Shown: positions 27,214 through 36,521 of the stretch, one piece after another
How positions within the stretch are numbered: position 1 is the stretch's first letter
Layout: the number at the start of each line of letters is the position of its first letter
NCBI GenBank assembly: GCA_046076045.1
Contig: JBJTRI010000126.1
Coordinates: forward strand, 1-38,137
Reading direction: 5' to 3'
DNA: 38,137 nucleotides
DNA from: JAIOPA01 sp046076045
GTDB taxonomy: Bacteria > Eisenbacteria > RBG-16-71-46
Made by a program: the position numbers and the translations under genes
The notes under the pieces: generated by a model
The model's input: the letters and a program-made list of their open reading frames with translations, nothing else
Databases searched by the model: none
Told to the model about the DNA's origin: nothing

Positions 27214-28161
27214 CTACTCGATCCCGACGAGCACCCGGCTCTCGCGATCCAACCGCTCGGCTGCGGCGTCGTCGTGCGCATGCGGGTTGGGCGAGCGCAG
27301 GGGCCAGCCGCCGCGAGTGGCCGCGCGGTCGCGGTAGAACCCCACCTGACTGTAGTAGGCGCCGTTCTCGACCTCGGGGGAGAGGACCGCGTACAGCGTC
27401 GTCTGCGCGCCCTCCCACGGCTCGAGCATGCCGCCCATGCGCAGCAGCGGCTTCAACAGCGTGTCCTGCGCCCACACCGGGAGCGAGTGTCGGATGAGCT
27501 GTGTGCGCACCCAGCCCGGGTGCACGCTCACCGCGGTCACGCCCGAGTCGGCGACGCGGCGTGCGAGGTGCCGGGCGTGCAGCAGGTTCGCCAGCTTCGA
27601 CTGCGCGTACGCCGACCACCCGTCGTAGGGGCGCTTCTCGAAGTGGAGGTCGTCGAAGTGCAGCCGCCCCTCGCGTCCCTGCGCCTGGTCGTGGTAGCAG
27701 CTCGACAGGTTCACGACACGCGCGGGCGCGCCCCGCTGGAGTGCGGGCAGCAGCAGCTCGGTGAGCAGGAAGTGCCCGAGGTGGTTGGTCCCGAACTGCG
27801 TCTCGAAGCCGTCGGCGGTGGTGCCGCGCGGGGTGTTCATGACCCCGGCGTTGTTCACGAGCCCGTGCAGCGCGTCGCGCCCGGAGAGCACGCGGGCCGC
27901 GAACGATCGCACCGAGTCGAGACTCGCGAGGTCGAGTGGGACGGCCTCGACCGAACCGCGCGGAGTGCTCGCGAGCAGTTCCGAACGCGCGCGCTCGCCC
28001 GCTTCGGGGCGGCGTGCGGCGAGGATCACGTGCGCGCCCTGACGCGCGAGCTGTCCCCCGGTGACGAGGCCGATGCCGGAGTTGCCCCCGGTGATCACGT
28101 AGGTGCGACCCGAGAGGTCGCGCTCGAACAACTCGGGCGGGCACATGAGGGGCTTCGGCAT
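27214..28161 (-). CDS. Short-chain dehydrogenase, retinol-dehydrogenase-like
   Basis: A classical SDR of 315 residues. The cofactor loop TGGNSGIG is at 24-31, NNAG at 103-106, the catalytic Ser around 153-154 (NLSS) and Y185-x3-K189 (YAQSK). The SVHPGWVRTQL block after the active site is typical of retinol-dehydrogenase/WWOX-like members, which reduce or oxidise hydrophobic aldehydes or alcohols. The ATG at 28161 is behind GGAG with 7-base spacing. It is convergent with tetR and lies behind terC. The substrate is not identified. Confidence 0.88.
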   Translation of the reverse strand: MPKPLMCPPELFERDLSGRTYVITGGNSGIGLVTGGQLARQGAHVILAARRPEAGERARSELLASTPRGSVEAVPLDLASLDSVRSFAARVLSGRDALHGLVNNAGVMNTPRGTTADGFETQFGTNHLGHFLLTELLLPALQRGAPARVVNLSSCYHDQAQGREGRLHFDDLHFEKRPYDGWSAYAQSKLANLLHARHLARRVADSGVTAVSVHPGWVRTQLIRHSLPVWAQDTLLKPLLRMGGMLEPWEGAQTTLYAVLSPEVENGAYYSQVGFYRDRAATRGGWPLRSPNPHAHDDAAAERLDRESRVLVGIE

Positions 28162-28185
28162 GACGGGCTCCGGTGGGGTTGCGCG

Positions 28186-28220
28186 AGGCCCCCGGGGCTG
28201 GTGTGGCGCACCGGGGGCCT
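28186..28220 (-). terminator. Terminator of the TerC-family gene
   Basis: AGGCCCCCGG and its exact complement CCGGGGGCCT flank a 15-base loop in the gap between the TerC-family gene and the SDR gene. It lies 21 bases after the TerC stop on the minus strand. There is no good T-run, so it may be partial. Confidence 0.55.
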
Positions 28221-28241
28221 TCGGACGCGGGGGACGACGAC

Positions 28242-29183
28242 TCAGTGGCGGGGCTTCGCCTCGTCGCGCTTCGGCGCACGCAGCAACGACAGCCCGATCC
28301 CGACGGCGAGGATGCCGGCCACGATGCCGAGCGACAGCGCGATGGGCATCTTGTAGAGGCCCGAGACCGCCATCTTCGCGGCCACGAACATGAGCACGAA
28401 CGCCAGCGCGGGGCGCAGGTACACGAGGCGCTCGAGCAGCCCCGAGAGGCAGAACGTGAGGGCGCGCAGGCCGAGGATGGCGAACACGTTCGAGGTGAGC
28501 ACGATGAACGGGTCGCGGGTGATGGCGAACACGGCCGGGATGGAGTCCACGGCGAACACGAGGTCGGTGATCTCGACCAGCACGAGCACCGTGAGCATGG
28601 GCGTGGCCACCCAGCGGCCGCCCTCGCGGATCCAGAACGCCGGTCCGTGCCACTGCGACGTGCTGGGCACGAAGCGCTGGAACAGCTTGAAGAGCGGGTT
28701 CTCCTCGGGGTGCATCTCGGCGGTCGAGCTCTTGAGCAGCTTGATGCCGGTCACGAACAGGATCGCCGCGAACACGTAGATGAGCCAGTGGAACGCCTCG
28801 AGGGCCGCGGCGCCCGCGAACACGAAGATGGCGCGCATGATGATGGCGCCGACGACGCCCCAGAACAGCAAGCGGTGCTGGAGCTCGGCCGGCACCGCGA
28901 ACGAGGTGAAGAGGACGAGGAACACGAAGACGTTGTCCACGGACAACGCCTTCTCGATGAGGTAGCCCGCGGTGAACTCGGCGCCCTTCTGGCCGCCGAA
29001 CTCGTAGTACACCCAGACGTTGAAGGCGACCGCGAGCGCGATCCAGAACACGCTCCAGCCTGCCGCCTCCTTGAAGGACATGGCGTGGGCCTTGCGATGG
29101 AACACGCCCAGGTCGAGGAACAGCAGGAAGGTGATGAGCAGGGCGAACCCCACCCAGTAGAGCGGATCGAGCGTCGAGTGCAC
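28242..29183 (-). CDS. TerC-family integral membrane protein (Alx-like)
   Basis: The 313-residue protein has about eight or nine hydrophobic segments. The conserved acidic motifs of the family are present: E77-KALSVDN and V-E204-I-T-D207-LVFAVDSIPA. TerC/Alx/YkoY relatives have been linked to manganese export and tellurite resistance. The start is GTG at 29183, behind GGAGA with a 9-base spacer; upstream in-frame codons are non-family sequence. No yybP-ykoY riboswitch pattern is seen in the 110 bases upstream. The ion is not determined here. Confidence 0.9.
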   Translation of the reverse strand: MHSTLDPLYWVGFALLITFLLFLDLGVFHRKAHAMSFKEAAGWSVFWIALAVAFNVWVYYEFGGQKGAEFTAGYLIEKALSVDNVFVFLVLFTSFAVPAELQHRLLFWGVVGAIIMRAIFVFAGAAALEAFHWLIYVFAAILFVTGIKLLKSSTAEMHPEENPLFKLFQRFVPSTSQWHGPAFWIREGGRWVATPMLTVLVLVEITDLVFAVDSIPAVFAITRDPFIVLTSNVFAILGLRALTFCLSGLLERLVYLRPALAFVLMFVAAKMAVSGLYKMPIALSLGIVAGILAVGIGLSLLRAPKRDEAKPRH

Positions 29184-29248
29184 GGGACGTGGTCTCCGGT
29201 CATGGGAGTCGTGAGCGAGCGGCGGGAGTATCGGCCGAGGGGCGGGGT

Positions 29249-29279
29249 TTGAAAAGGCAGGAGGGAGCGAGACGATAGT
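29249..29279 (+). promoter_or_regulatory. Possible promoter of the DUF423 gene
   Basis: TTGAAA (5 of 6 consensus) and GATAGT (4 of 6) are separated by 19 bases, longer than ideal. Transcription would start only a few bases before the ATG at 29293. The call is tentative because the GAGGA site would then be partly excluded. Confidence 0.35.
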
Positions 29280-29292
29280 GAGGAATAACCTC

Positions 29293-29691
29293 ATGTTCGC
29301 GCGGGGCTCCGGCAGGCACCCTGCGGGCATGACCCTCGGAACCCTGGCCGCACTGCTCGGCGCTCTCGCCGTGGCCGCCGGCGCCTTCGGCGCCCACGCC
29401 CTCAAGGACCATCTCGATCCCGCCGCCCTCGCCACGTGGGAGACCGCAGCGCGCTACCACCTCGTGCACGCCCTCGCCGCGCTCTACGCTGCCGAGCGCG
29501 CGGTACGCACCGCCGACGGCGCCGCGCGGGCCGCGGCGGCGGTGTTCCTCGTCGGCATCGCGGTGTTCGCGGGCAGCCTGTACGCGCTGGCCCTGGGCGC
29601 CCCCCGGATCCTCGGGGCGGTGGCCCCCGTGGGGGGCGCCACGCTCATCCTGGGCTGGGTCCTGCTGGCCGTGGGGCACCGTCGCACCTGA
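29293..29691 (+). CDS. DUF423 small membrane protein (YgdD-like)
   Basis: The product has four hydrophobic segments and the family signature ALLGALAVAAGAFGAHALKDHL followed by WETAARYHLVHALA. The function of DUF423 proteins is unknown. I start it at ATG 29293 because GAGGA lies 8 bases upstream, giving 132 residues; the family-like start would be ATG 29329 (120 residues), which has no clear ribosome site. It is divergent from the TerC-family gene. Confidence 0.85.
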   Translation: MFARGSGRHPAGMTLGTLAALLGALAVAAGAFGAHALKDHLDPAALATWETAARYHLVHALAALYAAERAVRTADGAARAAAAVFLVGIAVFAGSLYALALGAPRILGAVAPVGGATLILGWVLLAVGHRRT

Positions 29692-29794
29692 AGCGGGGCA
29701 GCGACCGCGTCGAGTCCCCTCGCGGGCCCCGAGGCGGCGACGAATGGGCCCCGGTCGGGCGGGGAGGGCGCGAGGCCGGAAAAGTTTGCCGGTT

Positions 29795-29841
29795 CGTGAC
29801 GATGTGAGAGGTTTGTGAACGATTGTGCTTGAATCGTCACG
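29795..29841. repeat. Inverted and direct repeats upstream of the M43 protease
   Basis: CGTGACGAT at 29795-29803 is exactly complementary to ATCGTCACG at 29833-29841. Between them, GTGAACGATTGTG (29815-29827) resembles GTGACGATGTG (29796-29806) in direct orientation, 19 bases apart. The stretch is more A+T-rich than its surroundings. It could be a regulator site cluster or a hairpin in the 5' leader of the protease gene 110 bases downstream. Confidence 0.5.
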
Positions 29842-29953
29842 GTCCGCGCTGTGAGTGTCCGCGACAGGTGCACGATCCCCCTGCGACCGGGCGCGCGTCC
29901 GCCGCAGGCCATCCTCCATCCCGTGCCGTCCCCGTGACACACCCGGAGGTCCG

Positions 29954-31159
29954 ATGAAGCTCCGTCTCGTGCTGGTCGCTGCCGTCGCGCTCGCTCTGTC
30001 CGCCACCGCGGCGCTCGCCGTGAACACCAACCCGTTCGGCGGTGGTGCCCGCCCCGGCGTCTCGCCGGCCGTCACCCCGCAGCGCACGTGCGGTGCGCCC
30101 GAGCCCACGCTGCAGGAGCTCGACCAGGTCGGTGCGGCGCTGCGTCGCTACGTGAGCGAGAACGCCGTGGCCGCGACGGGCAACATCAAGGTCGCGTGGC
30201 ACGTCATCACGAGCACGGCGGGTGAGGGCAACCTCACGCAGGCCCAGATCGACGGGCAGATCGCCAAGCTGAACAGCGACTACGCCGGCACGGGCTTCAC
30301 GTTCACGCTCGCGAGCGTGGATCGCCGCGCGGACAACAAGTTCTTCGGCATGACCCCGGGCTCGCGCAACGAGACGAACTGCAAGAACGCGCTCGCCATC
30401 GACCCGTCCAGTCGCTTCAACATCTACTCGGCCAAGCCCGGTCAGGGGCTGCTCGGATGGGCCACGTTCCCGTGGTCGTATCCGCAGGCCGACAAGCGTC
30501 ACGGCGTCGTGATCCACTACGCCACCATCCCGGGTGGCTCGCTCGCGCCGTACAACCTCGGTCGCACGCTCGTGCACGAGGCGGGGCACTATCTGGGCCT
30601 GTATCACACGTTCCAGGGCGGCTGCACCGCGCCTGGGGACCAGGTGGACGACACGCCGTACGAGGCCTCGGCCGCCTTCGGCTGCCCGACCGGCCGCAAC
30701 ACCTGCGCGGCGACGGGCAACGATCCCATCACCAACTTCATGGACTACACCGACGACGCCTGCATGTTCGAGTTCTCGGCGGGGCAGGTCGTGCGCATGC
30801 AGTCCTCGGCGGGCCAGTACCGTCCGCTGCTGCTCAACTCGCCGACCGGTCCGGTGACCTCGGGCGCGACGGGCGAGATCGCCGCGCGCGTCGAGGGCGG
30901 CATCCTGTTCCGCAACATCTCGCCCAACCCGTTCACCTCGAGCACGCGCCTGCGCTTCGCCACGCCGCGCTCGGGCCCGGTGAGCCTCAAGGTCTACAAC
31001 GTCGCCGGTCAGCTGGTCGCCACGCTGCACGACGGCGTGCTCGAGGCGGGTGAGCACTCGATCGAGTTCGCGCCCGGCCGTCTCGCCCCGGGCACGTACT
31101 TCGTGAACCTCGCCTCGGGTCGCGAGACCACCACGCGCACGGTCATCTTCGTGCGCTGA
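29954..31159 (+). CDS. Secreted M43-family metalloprotease with C-terminal sorting domain
   Basis: The 401-residue protein starts with a signal peptide (about 1-22, ending ALA). The pappalysin/cytophagalysin (M43) zinc motif H208-E-x-x-H212-x-x-G-x-x-H218 is in LVHEAGHYLGLYHTF, and the Met-turn is NFMDYTD at 261-267. Several Cys (143, 224, 244, 251, 270) suggest disulfides. Residues ~320-401 form a FlgD-like/type IX-style sorting domain (SPNPFTSSTRLRF, VYNVAGQLVATL, LAPGTYFVNL). The ATG at 29954 follows GGAGGT. Likely exported and then delivered to the surface; the secretion route is inferred. Confidence 0.92.
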   Translation: MKLRLVLVAAVALALSATAALAVNTNPFGGGARPGVSPAVTPQRTCGAPEPTLQELDQVGAALRRYVSENAVAATGNIKVAWHVITSTAGEGNLTQAQIDGQIAKLNSDYAGTGFTFTLASVDRRADNKFFGMTPGSRNETNCKNALAIDPSSRFNIYSAKPGQGLLGWATFPWSYPQADKRHGVVIHYATIPGGSLAPYNLGRTLVHEAGHYLGLYHTFQGGCTAPGDQVDDTPYEASAAFGCPTGRNTCAATGNDPITNFMDYTDDACMFEFSAGQVVRMQSSAGQYRPLLLNSPTGPVTSGATGEIAARVEGGILFRNISPNPFTSSTRLRFATPRSGPVSLKVYNVAGQLVATLHDGVLEAGEHSIEFAPGRLAPGTYFVNLASGRETTTRTVIFVR

Positions 31160-31175
31160 TCGCGTTCGTTCGCAC

Positions 31176-31205
31176 ACGGGCCGGCTCCCACGGGGGCCGG
31201 CCCGT
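31176..31205 (+). terminator. Terminator after the M43 protease
   Basis: ACGGGCCGGCTCC pairs with GGGGCCGGCCCGT (one G-T wobble) around a CACG loop, 17 bases after the protease stop, and CGTGTT follows. The 13-bp stem makes this a strong terminator candidate despite the weak T-tract. Confidence 0.75.
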
Positions 31206-31353
31206 CGTGTTCCCGGGCGCGGTCCGGTCCGCGCTGTGTCACCCTGTCCACGAGCGCGCGCGCACACGTGCGTCGGCGGTCCGGGGAACGGCCTCGGGAC
31301 CGCGCCGCGGAACCTCCGCGGTGGGACCGGCCCGTGCAGGTCGGGGACGCATC

Positions 31354-31788
31354 ATGCGCAACCTCTGGGTGTTGCTCGGTATCGTCGGCGGGATGGCCAT
31401 CGGGATGCAGGCCGCCATCAACGCCGCACTCGGACGCACCATCGGTGTGCTCGAGACGGCCTTCGTCTCGTTCCTCATCGGGGCCGCGTGCCTCGGCGGG
31501 ATGGTCGTGTTCGCGGGCAACGGCCGGTTGGGCGCGGTCGTGACCGTGCCGTGGTGGCAGCTCGTGGGTGGCGTCCTGGGCGGCTTCTACGTGTTCACCA
31601 TGGTCATGAACGTGCCGCGCTTGGGGGTGGCGCCCACGATCACCACCATCGTGCTCGGCCAGATGATCATGGGTCTGGTCCTCGACCACTTCGGCTGGTT
31701 CGGGGTCGCGCAGTCCCCGGTGACCCTGTCGCGCGCCGCGGCGGTGGTGCTCATGATCGTCGCACTGGCCTTGTTCTTCCGCCGTTGA
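31354..31788 (+). CDS. YdcZ/DUF606-type DMT membrane protein
   Basis: The 144-residue protein has four to five hydrophobic helices and the DUF606 pattern: QAAINAALGRTIGVLETAFVSF near the start, WWQLVGGVLGGFYVFTMVMNVPRLG in the middle, and GQMIMGLVLDHFGWFG. DUF606 proteins are half-length members of the drug/metabolite transporter superfamily; they often work in pairs, but no second copy is adjacent. The substrate is unknown. The ATG is at 31354; codons upstream have no family similarity. Confidence 0.85.
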   Translation: MRNLWVLLGIVGGMAIGMQAAINAALGRTIGVLETAFVSFLIGAACLGGMVVFAGNGRLGAVVTVPWWQLVGGVLGGFYVFTMVMNVPRLGVAPTITTIVLGQMIMGLVLDHFGWFGVAQSPVTLSRAAAVVLMIVALALFFRR

Positions 31789-31840
31789 CGTCGGTCGGGA
31801 CGGTGGCTTTCACCGGGCGGCCTGTGGCACTCTGCCCCGT

Positions 31841-33781
31841 ATGATGACCCCGCCCGGAGACACGGACGTCCTGGCGCTGGCCGAGCGCGCGCTCACGCGT
31901 GCGCACGCCCCGCAGCGCACCCTGCCCGCGCGCCTCATCCTCGTGGATCCCGCCGCACAGCGGGTGCATCTCGTGGTGGACGGCCGTACCGTGTGGTCCG
32001 CACCGTGCTCGACCGCGGCTAACGGACTCGGCGGCTCGGCGGGCTCGAACCGCACCCCGCTCGGCTGGCACCGCGTGTGCGAGCGCATCGGCGCCGGGGC
32101 GGAGTCCGGCACGGTGTTCGTGAGCCGCGAGCCCACGGGCGAGGTGTGGCGCGGCGAGACGCGCTCCGACGACCTCATCCTCACCCGCATCCTGCGGCTC
32201 GAGGGGCTGGAGCCCGGACTCAACCGCGGGCCCGGTTGCGACTCGTTCGAGCGCTACGTCTACCTGCACGGCACCAACCAGGGGTCCGCGCTCGGCACGG
32301 CGGCCTCGCACGGCTGCGTGCGGCTCGGCAACGCCGACGTGGTGGCGCTGTTCGATCGCGTCGAGGTCGGTGACCTGCTCGTGGTGGCCGACCCCACCGG
32401 CAACGACATGCCCGACCCGCTCGGCCCCGCGCGCTTCCACTACGCCGGCGTGGGCGGCAGCGGCATGAGCGCGCTGGCGCAGTTCCAGGCCATGCGCGGC
32501 GGGCGAGCGAGCGGCAGCGACCGCGGGTTCGATCGCGCCGAGCGTCCCGAGGCGCGCGCGCAACTCGAGCGACTCGGTGTGGGGGTGTGGCCGCAGGACG
32601 GCAGCGGGCTCGGTGGCGACTGTGGTGCGCTGGTCGTGTCCACCGCGGTCGAGGACACCGTGCCCGACGTGGCCGCCGCCAAGGCGCGCGCCCTGCCCAT
32701 CGTGCACCGCTCCGAGATGCTCGCGCACTGGGTCGCGACCACGCGCTCGGTCGCGGTCTCGGGTACGAGCGGTAAGTCCACCACCACCGCCATGGTGTTC
32801 GAGATCCTGCGCGGCGCCGGGCGCGACCCGTCCGTCATCACCGGTGGCGACCTCGTGGCACTGCAGGACGAGGGCCACTGGGGCAACGCGTGGGCGGGGC
32901 AGGGCCCGCTCGTGGTCGAGGCCGACGAGAGCGACGGTTCGCTCGTGCGCTACCAGCCGGCCGTGTCCGTGTGCTTGAACCTGTCCAAGGACCACAAGTC
33001 CGAGGACGAGGTGGCCGCCATGTTCCGCGTGCAGAAGGGGCGTACGCGCGAGCGGTTCGTGTGCGGTGAGGAGGGCATCCCCGACGACCTGCGCGAGGGC
33101 GCGCTGGTGTTCGGGTTCGGCGAGGGCGCCGAGGTGCGCGGCACCGAGCTCGACCTGCAGCCCGCCTCGACCCGGTTCCGCGTCGGCGACACGGTGTTCA
33201 CGCTACCGGTACCGGGCCGGCACAACGTCGAGAACGCGCTCGGCGCGATCGCCGCATGCGTCGCACTGGGCGTGCCGCTCGCCGCCATGGTCGACCCCCT
33301 GTCGCGATTCAAGGGCGTGGCGCGTCGCTTCCAGTCACTGGGCGTGGCGCGCGGCGTCGAGGTGGTGGACGACTTCGGGCACAACCCCGCCAAGATCGCG
33401 GCCTCGCTCGCCACCGCGCACCTGCGCGCCGGGCGCGTGCTGGCCGTGTACCAGCCGCACGGCTACGGCCCCACGCGCTTCCTGCGCGACGGGTTCGTGG
33501 ACACGTTCGCCACCTGCACGCGGCCGCAGGATCGCACGTGGCTGCTCGAGATCTTCTATGCGGGCGGCACCGCGGTGCGCGACTTCTCGTCGGCCGACCT
33601 GGTGAACGACATCGCGGCGCGCGGCCGCACCGCCGAGTTCGCGCCGTCGCGCGAGTGGCTGGCGGCGAGGCTCGCCGAGGTGGCCGAGCCCGGCGACCTC
33701 GTGCTCATCATGGGCGCGCGTGACCCCTCGCTCACCACGTTCGCTCGCGACGTGCTCGCCGCGCTGGCCGCACGCGCCTGA
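31841..33781 (+). CDS. YkuD (L,D-carboxypeptidase-like) and MurC/Mpl-like ligase fusion
   Basis: One 646-residue protein combines two wall enzymes. Residues ~30-185 are a YkuD domain with H143 (YLHGTN) and S156-H157-G-C159 (SHGCVRL), C159 being the nucleophile. There is no signal peptide. The domain resembles the cytoplasmic YkuD L,D-carboxypeptidases ElsL/LdcV of peptidoglycan recycling. Residues ~198-645 are a Mur ligase: GVGGSGMSAL, ATP loop GTSGKSTT (308-315), EADESDG (360-366), GRHNVENALGAIA and DDFGHNP (510-516, where MurC and Mpl usually have HHP). Probable role: trim tetrapeptide, then ligate to UDP-MurNAc. Two ATGs (31841, 31844); no clear ribosome site. Confidence 0.88.
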   Translation: MMTPPGDTDVLALAERALTRAHAPQRTLPARLILVDPAAQRVHLVVDGRTVWSAPCSTAANGLGGSAGSNRTPLGWHRVCERIGAGAESGTVFVSREPTGEVWRGETRSDDLILTRILRLEGLEPGLNRGPGCDSFERYVYLHGTNQGSALGTAASHGCVRLGNADVVALFDRVEVGDLLVVADPTGNDMPDPLGPARFHYAGVGGSGMSALAQFQAMRGGRASGSDRGFDRAERPEARAQLERLGVGVWPQDGSGLGGDCGALVVSTAVEDTVPDVAAAKARALPIVHRSEMLAHWVATTRSVAVSGTSGKSTTTAMVFEILRGAGRDPSVITGGDLVALQDEGHWGNAWAGQGPLVVEADESDGSLVRYQPAVSVCLNLSKDHKSEDEVAAMFRVQKGRTRERFVCGEEGIPDDLREGALVFGFGEGAEVRGTELDLQPASTRFRVGDTVFTLPVPGRHNVENALGAIAACVALGVPLAAMVDPLSRFKGVARRFQSLGVARGVEVVDDFGHNPAKIAASLATAHLRAGRVLAVYQPHGYGPTRFLRDGFVDTFATCTRPQDRTWLLEIFYAGGTAVRDFSSADLVNDIAARGRTAEFAPSREWLAARLAEVAEPGDLVLIMGARDPSLTTFARDVLAALAARA

Positions 33782-33799
33782 GGCGCGGTGCGGGCGCGA

Positions 33800-35056
<1,257 letters not shown>

Positions 35057-35063
35057 GGCAGCG

Positions 35064-35092
35064 AGGCTAGGGGGCGACTCCGACCGCGTCAA
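35064..35092 (-). promoter_or_regulatory. Predicted leaderless promoter of ispG
   Basis: On the minus strand, TTGACG (35087-35092), a 17-base spacer and TAGCCT (35064-35069) end 7 bases before the ispG ATG. Transcription would start about at the ATG. No ribosome site is present, which fits leaderless translation. Confidence 0.55.
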
Positions 35093-35098
35093 ACGCGG

Positions 35099-36397
35099 TC
35101 ACGGCCGCGCAGCGCCGCTCCACAACGGGTTCGGCACCGCATGCCGTGCGGTCTCGGGGGCGAGTTCGCGCCCGAGCGCGTCGAGCGCGTCCTGCAGCCG
35201 CGCATGGTGGGTGGCGAGCAGCGCCTCGCGCGTCGCGGCCTCGTCGCCGGGTGCGCAGGTTGCGTGCGCGACGTGCACGGCGATGGGTTCGGCCACGCGC
35301 ACGTGCACGCGTCGCGGGGCGACGGCGATCGGCAGCGTGTTGCGCAGCACCGCCCCGAGGCCGTGCGTGAGCAGGCTCGAACGCGTGCGCTTGAGCACCT
35401 CGGCGACCCGCTCCTGGTCGAGGTGCGGTCGGTCGTAGAGCGCCGGGTCGAAGCTCGCGAGGCGTTGGAGTTCGAGCAGGCGGGCGCGATCGGCACGCAC
35501 ACCCTCGGGCTCGTGCGCCGCCCGCTCGCGCATGGCCTTGCGGAGTCGGAACTGCGCGCGTGCGAGGTCGTCGTCGAGCACGCCGTAGCGTTCGGCCAGC
35601 GTCTCGCGCAGCCGTGCGAGCACCTCGGCCTGCGCGGGGAGGTAGTCGCGGCCGTGGCAGGCGCGCGGGGGGGTGAGGCCCAGCCGCGCGCACTGGCGGA
35701 GGAGCAGGGCGGGCAGGAGGGCGGCGAACCGATCGGCGAGGGGCCCGCGCGGCACGATCACGCCGAGGCGGCGCGCAAGGTCGCCGATGTCGCGCACCAG
35801 GGCCGCGTGCGCGTTCGCGGTGAACGCGAGCCGCCAGACGACCGGCACCATGTGGACGGGGCGCGGGTCGCCCTGGGCCGACAGCGTGGCGGCCGCCTCC
35901 CACGCCATGTCCACCAGTCCGGGCAGCAGCGTGCTCACGCGCTCGCCCTGCCAGGTCGCGGTGCCCTCGGGGTGCAGCAGCACGCCATGGCCGGCGAGCG
36001 CCCAGCGCACCGAGTACGCCTTGCCGCCGCCACCGGGCACGTTGGCGATGAGGTTGTTCGCCAGCCAGAACGCCCGCACCGCCGGGGTGGCGTTCACGAT
36101 CTCGTAGCTCGCCCAGTGCGCCATGAGCGGCGAGGCCACGCACGAGAGTTCCTTGTCGATCATCCAGTCGGTGAGGAACTCGGGATGCGCGGGGCCCACG
36201 AACGCGACCGTGCCCGGGTTCACCGCGGCGCGCAGGCGCGACCGGTCGGCGGCCGGGAGCGAGACCTCGCGGAACCGCAGCAGGCCACCGAGGACGAGGT
36301 GGCGGTTGACCACGCCGAGCAGCGACACCAACCACGGCAGCGGCGCAGGGTCGCGGTACTCGAGCGGCGAGAAGCGCGGACGGTCGGGTGCGGCCAT
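35099..36397 (-). CDS. PlsC-like acyltransferase superfamily protein
   Basis: The 432-residue protein resembles glycerolphosphate acyltransferases. The HPEGT motif (142-146: GHGVLLHPEGTATWQGE) and VHMVPVVWR fit the PlsC fold. The first motif reads H71-P-E-F-L-T-D77, with five residues between His and Asp instead of the usual four. A further ~200 C-terminal residues are rich in Arg/Ala/Leu and unassigned. The ATG is at 36397; TATGCT 6 bases upstream may be a -10 of a leaderless message, but no -35 is seen. The ispG start is 42 bases downstream of its end. Substrate is unknown. Confidence 0.65.
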   Translation of the reverse strand: MAAPDRPRFSPLEYRDPAPLPWLVSLLGVVNRHLVLGGLLRFREVSLPAADRSRLRAAVNPGTVAFVGPAHPEFLTDWMIDKELSCVASPLMAHWASYEIVNATPAVRAFWLANNLIANVPGGGGKAYSVRWALAGHGVLLHPEGTATWQGERVSTLLPGLVDMAWEAAATLSAQGDPRPVHMVPVVWRLAFTANAHAALVRDIGDLARRLGVIVPRGPLADRFAALLPALLLRQCARLGLTPPRACHGRDYLPAQAEVLARLRETLAERYGVLDDDLARAQFRLRKAMRERAAHEPEGVRADRARLLELQRLASFDPALYDRPHLDQERVAEVLKRTRSSLLTHGLGAVLRNTLPIAVAPRRVHVRVAEPIAVHVAHATCAPGDEAATREALLATHHARLQDALDALGRELAPETARHAVPNPLWSGAARP

Positions 36398-36458
36398 GGC
36401 CCGAGCATAGTCCCCGGGCCACCGCCCCGGCGAGGGGCCGTTCGCAGCCCATGACGAA

Positions 36459-36483
36459 GGCCCCCGGCGGAGCGCCGGAGGCC
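36459..36483 (-). terminator. Terminator after the outer-membrane protein gene
   Basis: GGCCCCCGGCG, loop GAG and CGCCGGAGGCC form an 11-bp stem with one mismatch, about 38 bases beyond the minus-strand stop at 36522. Read on the minus strand it is followed by TTCGTC. The placement fits termination of the outer-membrane protein gene. Confidence 0.65.
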
Positions 36484-36521
36484 TGGGTCGAAGGGCTGTC
36501 GCGGCCCGTGGCCGCGCACCG

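Noticed and set aside
29184..29292. A yybP-ykoY manganese riboswitch upstream of the TerC-family gene
   Set aside because: The conserved GGGGAGUA-type core was looked for on the minus strand and not found in the short intergenic region.
31841..33781. Two separate adjacent genes, a YkuD protein and a Mur ligase, instead of a fusion
   Set aside because: The frame runs through residues 180-200 without a stop, ribosome site or new plausible start, so a single protein is the direct reading.
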